DNA of 64,000 nt from NCBI GenBank assembly GCA_007844125.1, contig CM017568.1:4854685-4918684 (forward strand), in the 5' to 3' direction. A program made the translations under genes and the position numbers. The DNA is from Sinonovacula constricta. Lineage: Eukaryota > Mollusca > Bivalvia > Cardiida > Solecurtidae. The notes below the pieces were generated by a model. It did no database searches, was not told where the DNA came from, and saw only the letters and a list, made by a program, of their open reading frames with translations. Positions 12,939 through 23,843 of the stretch are shown here, one piece after another; the stretch's first letter is position 1; each line of letters opens with the position of its first letter.

Positions 12939-13388
12939 GCCTTCTTGTTTTTCAGGGCTGCTGGGAGAGGGACGATTGAACTGCTTAAGGGCTGGTGTGC
13001 TGAATCCAGAGCCTTGGTGTGTTGACTTTTCAAGTCGTTTTAGAATTTGGTTAATAACTCTGTCAAGGACCTTATCAAGTTTGTGTTCCTGCAGAACAGC
13101 CTCCTACAGGCTCTGTATTCTCCTTGACATTGTCCTACTTTGCCTTGCTCAGCTGTCTTTTGAGAATAAGTTGGACTTAATGCCATTAAGAACCTGAATT
13201 TCTTCTGCGAGCTTCTCTATGATTTAAGACCATACTCCTTCCAGGAACGCTCTCAGGTGTGTGAAGGCAGGCTCCACAGGAAGTCCCACTTTCTGGAACT
13301 GTAGGTTCTTGTGGAAACCTAGCTTGTGTGTTTCAAGGTCTTGGATATCCTTAAGGTATATAATCTTGGTTGCATGTTTTGCAGGAGG

Positions 13389-13604
13389 TTTGTTTGTTTT
13401 GTTTTTTGTTACAATGCACTGACATAATTATGGCCATATTGGAAGACCCCAGATTTATATGTGGGTAGGACCATCCACATACCACAGGTTAACTGGAAAA
13501 TCACCCCACATTAAAGTCCTCACCCTGACCTGGACTTGAACCCAAACGGTGAAGAGCTGGGGAGTTTCAAGTCAGCAACTCTAACCACTTGGCCACGCGT
13601 GCCC
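13389..13604 (-). repeat. SINE family A
   Basis: Minus-oriented copy. The tRNA-like end is gccacgcgtgcccc near 13591-13604, the B-box region is gacttgaaccc (about 13532-13542), and the A-rich tail in sense is the T-rich run near 13389-13410. Nested in the relic element, so it inserted after or during the element's decay. Confidence 0.8.
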
Positions 13605-13925
13605 CAATTGCAGTAGGATAAGGATCAAACTTGTCATGGATCACCTTCCTCTTCCTATTCTTTGCCTGTATAGGTGGTTGGGATGGTCTTGCACTGCAGA
13701 GGCTGAGGCAGACTGTCTGGAATCGGTTCTTCAAGGATGCTCCTATGGTGATGCAGTCTAGTTCATCACCAATGCTTGTAGAGCTACATTTGATCTAGGG
13801 TAAGTGGACCACATGCCCGTCTCACTGAAGTATCCCAATCTCAATGTTCTGGCTCTTTCTGCATGAGTCATATTTCAATGTATATGTGTGCTGCATGCAC
13901 TTCTCTAAATAAGTTTGTTTTACTT

Positions 13926-14156
13926 GCTTTGTTTTGTTTTTGTGATACATTGCAGCAACCAGTTATGGTCATTATAGCAACATCCACCTGTTTTAATGGA
14001 GGAAGACCCTTGACAAATGTCTGGGTAGAACCACCATCACACCTAAGGTCAGCTGAAAAACATTCAGACCTTTGCTCCGAACCGATGAGGTGAGAGGCTA
14101 AGCGGTCAGAGAATTTACAAATCAGCGACTTTAGCACTACGCCAGGGCAGCCCTGC
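13926..14156 (-). repeat. SINE family A
   Basis: Second nested copy, same orientation, about 320 bp from the previous one. It shares the body (ggaagacccttgacaaatgtctgggtagaacca, split here as sites near 14001-14033) and the tRNA-like end near 14140-14156. The T-rich start near 13926 is the A-tail in sense. Confidence 0.75.
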
Positions 14157-14159
14157 TGC

Positions 14160-14540
14160 CACATTTTAAATTAATTTTCACTACTATGGTGATATCTGCA
14201 AAAGTGTTTTTAGGTTGACACATGAAGCAGTCAAGTATTTTTCCATTTAACCCTTGACAAATATCTGCAATTATTTATTATTGTATTTATTATATTATTG
14301 ATGAAAATCCATAACTTATCATACAAATAATAGAAAAACAAAGCCATTTAAAAAAAAAAATGCAATTTTGTGTTATAATGGTTAGAAATTAGGTAATTTT
14401 TTTATACCAAATGCAATAAGAAAATAACGATCAATAGTTCCAAGAAATATATTTTCATTTGTGCAACTTTGGTCCTAAAATGTAAAGTTGATCATGCATG
14501 GGACACTAAATGTATTTTACAATTTTAGGAAGTGCCGAAA
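14160..14540 (+). repeat. Dispersed repeat R1, copy b
   Basis: Partner of 290-620, same orientation. It is longer by an insertion near 14255-14310. It abuts the SINE at 13926-14156. No coding potential. Confidence 0.7.
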
Positions 14541-14976
14541 ACTCAAACTGCTGGGAGGTTAAACAGTCAGAAGAGTTACAAATCACCATCTGGGACAGGT
14601 GCAGTATATACACATTCAGCTCGATATGCATGTTGAAGGCTAGCAGTGGATATATATACTGCATGCATTAATTTCTAACTGAAAATTTTAATGGCAGAGC
14701 AACCTCCATATACCAAGCTCTTCTCAGCTTTACTCTTTGTTGTATCCACAGGCCCTACAAAGGGAGAATTTATTATGAATGCCAATTCCACACCCCAAAC
14801 ATGTGCGAGCCAGACCCCAAGTCTTGCTAGATGAACACTGCAGTATGCATTCATGCAGCATTTGGTGCAGAGCTCCGTCGAGTTTAGGCGAAGCCAGTGG
14901 CAAGTATCATTCCCTATTCTCATTTTGTGTATAAATATTTATGTTGGGTATATCAGATATACCCCATTTATTAAGA

Positions 14977-15660
14977 TCAATGAGGATATACATAGTTAAC
15001 ATTTTTTTGAGTGAGCCCAGAGCCCTTGGGTAGGAAAAAAGGTCGCTTTTTTATGCTTACATTAGGCCATTGACCATGGCTAGCATATCTTGGCTGCAAC
15101 CAATGCTCTAACCCCAATCTGATGTCCTCCTTGATCGCCAGATCTGGGACACTGATGGTGAGGACAGGATTCCACAGCATCTTGTTCCCAACGTCCATCT
15201 GAAAGGCCTTGGCAGGCTTAACCTGGACAGCAATGTGGGCAAATGAAACCCTAGGCATCTTAAACCACAAGGTGTTTCCCACCTTGTCCATCTTTGGAAG
15301 AAGCATTTCTTACTAGTGACAATTATCTCCTTGACTCCTTTTGTAGCCCATACAGTGTGCCATGTGCCGTCAGATGCCCTCAGTACAACCCGGCTGTGTC
15401 CCCACACACCTGGTAGAGCTCGGAATCCTATGATCTGGAACTGTACTGGCTCCTTCCCAACAAGTTGGGACAGCTTACCTGCAGTCTGCCTACATGCTTT
15501 CTGTTTGGCATTAGAGAACTCCCTGTAGTCCTGCTCATACAGTTTCTAGGTGTCCAAGATATGCTGTAGCTTCAGAACAGCGGCACACTTCTCATCATTG
15601 GGAAGGTGTGAGATTCTCACTGCCTCCTTCTTTACGGGATTCACTAGACTTGATTCTCTA
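14977..15660 (-). pseudogene. Decayed ORF of unknown function near the polymerase relic
   Basis: On the minus strand, coding-like sequence runs from about 15650 down to 14990 in two frames. The upstream frame includes HLPNDEKCAAVLKLQHILDT then a stop, then QDYREFSNAKQKACRQT, LVGKEPVQFQIIGF and VWGHSRVVLRASDGTWHTVW. Around 15310 the meaning shifts to another frame (DKVGNTLWFKMPRVSFAHIAV). I do not recognise the family. Base composition and strand match the polymerase fragments, so it may be another gene of the same element; this is inference. Confidence 0.45.
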
Positions 15661-16570
15661 GACTATAGGTGATGCCAGCACACTGCATAGTAAATGTGGA
15701 GAGTGTGTCTAAATGCTATGCATGTGTGGGTGTCATGACACCTGGACTTTTCCCCCAATTGGCATCCTGAAAATAAGCCGATGGAGTGATGTTTTGGGGG
15801 CTAAGCTTGTTTGAAATTAATAGAACCTCCCAGAGATGTTTGTCCACTTTGAGATGAGCCTCTGTTCCAGGCTTTTCTGCTTAACCGGGAGTGAGGCTGC
15901 TAAGCCTCATTGAATAGATGCTCCCCGAGATGTTTGTCCAAAAACCCCTACTGTCTATACTACTCAGGAGGTAGTGGATAATGGTATCAGGAGCACCCAA
16001 AGCAGAGGGATTTGTAACTGTTTTGACCTTGTTTTACCCTTTTACTCCTGGTGAAAGTGAAAGACTTCATGTGGGAAGGTCTTCCTGCTGACCTATGGTT
16101 CTTCTCAGTGTCTGTCTCAACCAAAATAGCTGGATGTCACTCCTCTGACCATTTCTAAAAAAGTTTTTCTACAGAGGACCGTCTTGAACAGGCTTGAAGC
16201 TGGTGGTTTCAGCAACTCCAGATCACAGGGTCTGTGGTCCAAAGCTCCAGTCTGGTAGCTTATTTCCTTCAGCAAGCAATTAAACTTAAATAAACCAACT
16301 ATAACTGGGTACCTGCAAGCATTATTCAGGCCACTGAGGAATGACAAATACCAACTGGGTGACATTAACAGGAAGCAATATCCAAATCATCATAAACTAA
16401 CAAAACCTAAAAGTTTATATAAAAGCACATTAATTAGTGGCTTTTAAATTGGTAACATCATTTTTGATAAATATGTATGGAAAATCATTCGCAAATGTCC
16501 ATTTACGCCTCAATATCATTTCCAATATGTTATGACTGGAAACCAGACTTACACAACAATGTGTGTAAAA
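15661..16570. other. Non-coding spacer between relic and satellite
   Basis: Contains an imperfect duplicated segment (agagatgtttgtcca at about 15832-15846 and cgagatgtttgtcca at about 15926-15940, each preceded by a similar taatagaacctc / gaatagatgctc context) and a SINE-A-like tail fragment near 16060-16115 (cttcatgtgggaaggtcttcc). No gene seen. Confidence 0.45.
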
Positions 16571-19500
16571 CCATTTATGGTGACTTATTCATCAAGAAAC
16601 AAACATAAATCATTTATGGTGACTTATTCACCAAGAAACAAACTACTATTTATGGTGACTTATTCACCAAGAAACAAACATAAACTATTTATGGTGACTC
16701 ATTCACCAAGAAACAAACTACTATTTATGGTGACTTATTCACCAAGAAACAAACATAAACTATTTATGGTGACTTATTCACCAAGATACAAACATCACTA
16801 TTTATGGTGACTCATTCACCAAGAAACAAACTACTATTTATGGTGACTTATTCACCAAGAAACAAACATAAACTATTTATGGTGACTCATTCACCAAGAA
16901 ACAAACTACTATTTATGGTGACTTATTCACCAAGAAACAAACATAAACTATTTATGGTGACTCATTCACCAAGAAACAAACTACTATTTATGGTGACTTA
17001 TTCACCAAGAAACAAACATAAACTATTTATGGTGACTTATTTACCAAGATACAAACATTACTATTTATGGTGACTTATTCACCAAGAAACAAACAAAAAC
17101 CATTTATGGTGACTTATTCACCAAGATACAAACATCACTATTTATGGTAACTCATTCACCAAGAAACAAGCATAAACTATTTATGGTGACTTATTCACCA
17201 AGAAACAAACATAAACCATTTATGGTGACTTATTCACCAAGATACAAACATCACTATTTATGGTGACTCATTCACCAAGAAACAAGCATAAACTATTTAT
17301 GGTGACTTATTCACCAAGAAACAAACATAAACTATTTATGGTGACTTATTTACCAAGATACAAACATTACTATTTATGGTGACTTATTCACCAAGAAACA
17401 AACATAAACCATTTATGGTGACTTATTCACCAAGATACAAACATCACTATTTATGGTGACTCATTCACCAAGAAACAAGCATAAACTATTTATGGTGACT
17501 TATTCACCAAGAAACAAACATAAATCATTTATGGTGACTTATTCACCAAGAAACAAACATTAACTATTTATGGTGACTTATTCACCAAGATACAAACATA
17601 AACAATTTATGGTGACTTATTCACCAAGAAACAAACATAGACTATTTATGGTGACTTATTCACCAAGAAACAAACATTAACTATTTATGGTGACTTATTC
17701 ACCAAGATACAAACATTAACTATTTATGGTGACTTATTCACCAAGATACAAACATAAACTATTTATGGTGACTCATTCACCAAGAAACAAACATTAACTA
17801 TTTATGGTGACTTATTCACCAAGAAACAAACATAGACTATTTATGGTGACTTATTCACCAAGAAACAAACATTAACTATTTATGGTGACTTATTCACCAA
17901 GATACAAACTTTAACTATTTATGGTGACTTATTCACCAAGATACAAACATTAACTATTTATGGTGACTTATTCACCAAGATACAAACATAAACTATTTAT
18001 GGTGACTTATTCGCCAAGAAACAAACATTAACTATTTATGGTGACTTATTCACCAAGATACAAACATATACTATTTATGGTGACTCATTCACCAAGAAAC
18101 AAACATAAACCATTTATGGTGACTTATTCACCAAGAAACAAACATAGACTATTTATGGTGACTTATTCACCAAGAAACAAACATTAACTATTTATGGTGA
18201 CTTATTCACCAAGATACAAACATCACTATTTATGGTGACTTATTCACCAAGAAACAAACATTAACTATTTATGGTGACTTATTCACCAAGAAACAAACAT
18301 AAACTATTTATGGTGACTTATTCACCAAGAAACAAACATTAACTATTTATGGTGACTTATTCACCAAGAAACAAACATTAACTATTTATGGTGACTTATT
18401 CACCAAGATACAAACATCACTATTTATGGTGACTTATTCACCAAGAAACAAACATTAACTATTTATGGTGACTTATTCACCAAGATACAAACATTAACTA
18501 TTTATGGTGACTCATTCACCAAGAAACAAACATTAACTATTTATGGTGACTTATTCACCAAGAAACAAACATAGACTATTTATGGTGACTTATTCACCAA
18601 GAAACAAACATTAACTATTTATGGTGACTTATTCACCAAGATACAAACATTAACTATTTATGGTGACTTATTCACCAAGATACAAACATTAACTATTTAT
18701 GGTGACTTATTCACCAAGATACAAACATTAACTATTTATGGTGACTCATTCACCAAGAAACAAACAAAAAACATTTATGGTGACTTATTTACCAAGATAC
18801 AAACATTACTATTTATGGTGACTTATTCACCAAGAAACAAACATAAACCATTTATGGTGACTTATTCACCAAGATACAAACATTAACTATTTATGGTGAC
18901 TTATTCACCAAGAAACAAACATTAACTATTTATGGTGACTTATTCACCAAGAAACAAACATAAACTATTTATGGTGACTTATTCACCAAGATACAAACAT
19001 TAACTATTTATGGTGACTTATTCACCAAGAAACAAACATAAACTATTTATGGTGACTTATTCACCAAGATACAAACATTAACTATTTATGGTGACTTATT
19101 CACCAAGAAACAAACATTAACTATTTATGGTGACTTATTCACCAAGAAACAAACATTAACTATTTATGGTGACTTATTCACCAAGATACAAACATTACTA
19201 TTTATGGTGACTTATTCACCAAGAAACAAAAATAAACCATTTATGGTGACTTATTCACCAAGATACAAACATTAACTATTTATGGTGACTTATTCACCAA
19301 GAAACAAACATTAACTATTTATGGTGACTTATTCACCAAGAAACAAACATAAACCATTTATGGTGACTCATTCACCAAGATACAAACATAAACTATTTAT
19401 GGTGACTTATTCACCAAGAAACAAACATTAACTATTTATGGTGACTTATTCACCAAGAAACAAACATTAACTATTTATGGTGACTTATTCACCAAGATAC

Positions 19501-19974
19501 AAACATTAACTATTTATGGTGACTTATTCACCAAGATACAAACATAAACTATTTATGGTGACTTATTCATCAAGATACAAACATAAACTATTTATGGTGA
19601 CTTATTCACCAAGATACAAACATTAACTATTTATGGTGACTTATTCACCAAGAAACAAACATAAACCATTTATGGTGACTCATTCACCAAGAAACAAACA
19701 TTAACTATTTATGGTGACTCATTCACCAAGAAACAAACATAAACCATTTATGGTGACTTATTCACCAAGAAACAAACATTAACTATTTATGGTGACTTAT
19801 TCACCAAGATACAAACATTAACTATTTATGGTGACTCATTCACCAAGAAACAAACAAAAACCATTTATGGTGACTTATTCACCAAGAAACAAACAGTAAC
19901 TATTTATGGTGACTTATTCACCAAGATACAAACAGTAACTATTTATGGTGACTTATTCACCAAGATACAAACAT
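16571..19974. repeat. 39-bp satellite, about 87 units
   Basis: Unit reads atttatggtgacttattcac then caagaaacaaacataaact (39 bp); shorter 36-bp units end in ctact or atcact. About 3.4 kb and very uniform. Diagnostic variants: tgacttA/tgactCa, agaAac/agaTac, and ataaac/attaac/atagac. At 16640-17030 the units alternate 36 and 39 bp, giving a 75-bp higher-order dimer; later parts are mostly 39-bp. The unit holds ggtga-cttat-tcacc, a 5-bp inverted repeat. The first 500 bp stay open in one frame because 39 is divisible by 3, but attaac variants bring stops, so it is not read as a gene. Confidence 0.98.
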
Positions 19975-22900
19975 CTTTGGACATAGTTTCCTTAACCCAT
20001 ACACACCTGATATATTTACTGTCTCAAACCTTGTAAATTATAAACAAAAAAAAATCTTTCTTATTCTGATTGTGTTCAGCCAAGATGAAAAATATGTTAA
20101 GCATTTTATATATATTTAAAAAATACAAAATTATGTTGATAATGTGAAATTATTCGATACCTTTGTGTCAATTCTCTTTGAATTAATAAACAACTAGAAA
20201 GTGGAATCTTTTATCTTTTATTTTTTTTTAATTTCAAATAAGCAACATTATAGAAAGGCAAAAATATATATAACCAAAATAAGGCTTTAAAATAAACACA
20301 ACTAAAATAACAACAATTATACACAGTAATTATTTTGTACAATGCAGCCAACACCTAGTAAGCTACATTTATAGAACCAATGCAACAGTCTCCAATTATC
20401 TGATTAAATCTTCATGCACAGGTAAGAAGACATTCTGATATTGACTGAGTAAGCATCTATGGTATGTCTGATTTCAGCAGGATCAGACTGATCTGGATCT
20501 ACACTATTTGTCTTAGTGTGAACTATACCTGCCCAGCTGGCTAGAATCATAACTGTAAACTATGCTACATCAGTCACTCTTACTCTTGTGTTTATGGGTT
20601 AAAGTTTTCAATCACAATACTAGGTTTGTAGTTTAATTGTAATGAAAACATCTACACACTAACCTGTTAATAAATCTATCTTTAATGAACATCTGAAATA
20701 AAGTTAAAATAGCCAATAACTCCTGCAATTTTCATCTAATTGTAATGAAAATAGCATGATACTAATTAAGAAGTTTCATTAAAATTAACATAAAACTTTT
20801 GTACAAAATTTTGTCCTTGGACAGACACCCCGATTCCAGTATACTACATGTACCCATAATCCTACCCCACTCCCCACCGACACACACACAATGTATAATA
20901 ATATAATAATTAGGCCTAGTCCAAGGAAGGTTATAGAACCAGATTAGGCTCAGCAATGTTTGTAACCAAGTCTAGCAATACCTCTGCTGCATGTAATGGT
21001 CAGCAAATAGTTCAAAACACTATCCCCGACACTGAGGGACAACTGTTTGACTGTTCCCAAATCACATATGAAATAACTGTTTTATTACCTGATTAATTAC
21101 TGTTTTAAAAGAACTTGCAGAAGAAAAAAAGAACAAGAAAATAGTTTTGCAAAATATATTATTAATTAAACTTTCTCAATTTAAAAATTGTTTAACTATG
21201 TCACACTGTCAATATTTTAAATGTCTGTAGGTTTTCATATTGTTTTTCTCTGTCATTTAGTAAAAAAAACTCAAGGAAACAGTCATTTTGCTATTATCAT
21301 CTGACAAAATTGAACAGTTTTCAAATTCCCTGCAGCAGTTACTTCCCCTTCTATTATTACAGTTATAGTTCAAGTAGCTTAGCATGACCTCAGAGCATGT
21401 GCAGGAAACAGTCGAAACTATTGACCTGTCAACAGTTCGCGAACGTGGATCGTTTTTAGAATTTCAGAAAACAGTAAAAAGTACCAAATTACATTTATAT
21501 AACGAATCAGGTAATAATCTAGTATAAATATGGATTATGGACAAATCAAGCAGCATAAAGAGTTAATACAATGGGGTAATCCTACATTTTGGTTATATAA
21601 CCTATACAAGTCAATATCGTGCAACATGCACCAATTCAATATTCTCCAGTCGACATATATACATGTACATTGAAAAATTTTACCATTGATTCATGTGTTA
21701 ACCGGTGAAGAATTAAAAATAATTTAAGACTTAAACTTAAAGGCATCTTAAAGGTGATAATCAACATACATAAAAATAAATTCAAAAGCAAGAAAGATTT
21801 CCTGCTGAGGTCCTGATAAAGATGTCCTAGATTTGTGTACAAATAAGCATCCAACACCGAACAGTATTTTCTGTTGGTGGTCACTCACTACCAATATTCA
21901 TAATAGTTAGCTATTTGAAAATGAATGGAAAATAGGAATTACCCCAGAACAGACATGCCCCTAAACCTGAAGTTATGGTCGAGACATGAAAACATGACAT
22001 ACGGATGTCAGGTAATAGACGTGGTGATGCTACCCGCCGGGGAATAAATTACTTGTATCAATGTTATTACAAATGAATAGGAATGATGATTCATATTAAT
22101 GGATTGATAAAAACATTCTGTCCAAGCAAAAAAAAAACAAACAGTAGTATAACAGGTGATATTTATAAATAGATGGAATCTCTCATGTGTGTAAATGTTG
22201 ACTGGAAATAGATGAAAATTCAAAGTTGAAGTTACATGGCTGACACTATGTCTGTGTAATGAAGAAGTCTCCGTAGAAGACAAATAAACGTGGAAGGCAA
22301 GAAATTACTTCATAAAACCCACACAGATAGATATGCTAGCAGAACGTGTGTCTGGTATAGGCAAACTGCTGTTTACCACCTTTCATTTTATTTAAATACA
22401 CAAATTTAAATGTAAATATAGAAATGTAACATTCTATATGTTCTAAAACACATTATGGCAAAGAAAATAAAAACACCAATAAACAGAAGAAAAAAAAACA
22501 CACACATGAAAAACTAGGTAAAATAGAGAATACAAATAGCTTATTTATTTATTATTTTATAAATGTGTTGCCACAAAATATGTGCCTTAATGCCGAAATA
22601 ATCATACATTTGAAATAGAAAGATATATCAGCTGTGAGAAAAAGAACAATTCTACCAATTACACAACTCATTACGGTAAATTCAGAATTTCCTTGGTCCC
22701 ATGATAACCACTATCATGGCACATTTTGCTTTATCTTGGATAATTTCAAAGTGTATAAAACTACAAAAACAAACAATGTCAGTAGTACATAATACACTGG
22801 CTAAACTCCAAAAACAATATTGACTTTGTTGTTTTGATCTTACGATACGATAGCAATCAATGTTTGTTACTGTAATAATATTGTCTAAGACACAATCTAA

Positions 22901-23060
22901 AAATAAATGATGTGAAAAAATAGGGAAAAAATTACACCATTCCATGACATTCTATATGAAATCTTTGTCATCAATAAGGCATTTTTTCTCAAAGACAGAC
23001 ACAAATATATATTCTTTTAGTAAATGTAATAAAAACTGTGTTACAATTGTTACTCTTAAA
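19975..23060. other. Intergenic region downstream of ADAR
   Basis: AT-rich, no conserved reading frames on either strand. Poly-T/poly-A runs and simple repeats only. It may include the distal 3' UTR of ADAR; poly(A) signals in the minus sense occur but none can be chosen from sequence alone. Confidence 0.5.
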
Positions 23061-23640
23061 TACTAATTATTTTTTTGTTGTTGAAATTTGTTTTGTTCAC
23101 TTTCTTTCCAAGTGAACACAACTTTTGCATTTCTTTCTGGCATTCCTCCTTAAAACTAATCTCACTTTGGTGAAGTTTTTGTAAGCTTTCTTCCCAACCA
23201 AACATTTATTTTGTTACACACTTCTTTTAGTTTTTCTAGTTATTGTTAGGTTTCCTCCAAACCAAACAATTTTTGTTACCACTTTCTTTCTAGCTTTCCT
23301 CACAAGTGGGAGAGTACAAGTTTTGTTGCTAACTTCCCTTTTAACCAAACACTTTGCACCACCTAGTCCCTTGCTCTAAATTAAACACATCAATTGTAAC
23401 AGTTTCCTAAATAGCTTTCATTCTAATCAAGCACTTCCTTCAGTTACAAGTTGGGTGCAAGCTTTCCTGATAATCAATTGTTTTCTTTTGTTACGACTCT
23501 CTCAATACATGTAACTGTCTTTGTCCCAATAGACGTTTTCACTGGGTCAAAGATCTGATGCAAGCTTTTGATCTTAAACAAGTTTTCACATGTGTTTTGC
23601 TAGCTTTCCTCCCAACTAAACATTTCCTCCTCCACTGGTT
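23060..23640 (-). repeat. Decayed tandem repeat in the ADAR 3' end
   Basis: Read on the minus strand, a motif of the form aaatgtttggttgggagGAA followed by agct(a/t) recurs at irregular spacing of about 40-80 bp: near 23630 (where it encodes the last ADAR codons and stop), 23480, 23440, 23355, 23305, 23265 and 23207, with weaker copies further on. Copies often carry aacttgt and gttacaa nearby. A possible AATAAA lies in the copy near 23208. The array is the likely 3' UTR of ADAR. Confidence 0.7.
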
Positions 23641-23843
23641 TCTCCACCCACTTTCCATAGCCATTTTCCTTAAACTTGGCCAACATTCGTTCCTTGGCTT
23701 CCTGAAAGTCTGTTGCAAGCATTTTAGCTTCACGATAATTTTTGACAGCTAATAAATCCTGTCTGCCAAACTTCTCGCAGACTGCTTTGAAGCTCAAGAA
23801 GAGATTCCGCTTCGAACATCGTGAGAAAAAACCCTTCTCAATA
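23600..23843 (-). CDS. ADAR: ADAR exon 10: deaminase C-terminus
   Basis: Acceptor tatttcag at 23844. Reads [35 protein letters not shown] and [21 protein letters not shown], then TAG. The K-N/R-x-F and GYG-W-x-KP motifs are the normal end of ADAR proteins. Joining to exon 9 gives AC|T, in phase. The last seven codons form one unit of the repeat that fills the 3' UTR. Confidence 0.95.

Larger units (their letters stand above)
11449..13380 (-). mobile_element. Decayed B-family DNA polymerase region of a Maverick/adintovirus-like element
   Basis: Noticeably richer in G+C than the flanks and coding-like on the minus strand, but broken. From 5' to 3' on the minus strand: fragments around 13370-13150 with in-frame stops; a fragment at about 12938-12640 (INVFGWDKA, LSEMPHINLLHIEK); a fragment at 12569-12327 containing DVNNLYDWGISQLLPVG; and, in a shifted frame at about 12335-12250, the stretch following that motif, ending in a stop. 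The DxNxLY motif matches the palm motif A region of the B-family polymerases found in large self-synthesising elements and in related animal virus-like elements. Several frame changes and stops make it non-functional. No integrase, capsid or terminal repeats were recognised, so assignment to Maverick versus adintovirus-like is open. Confidence 0.75.

Noticed and set aside
16532..17073. Repeated 13-residue reading frames (FMVTYSPRNKHKL) in the satellite
   Set aside because: They follow from the 39-bp unit length; attaac variants place stops throughout the rest of the array, and no start, signal or exon context supports a protein.
7493..19974. CRISPR-like regular arrays
   Set aside because: Units are contiguous with no unique spacers, and this is an animal genome.
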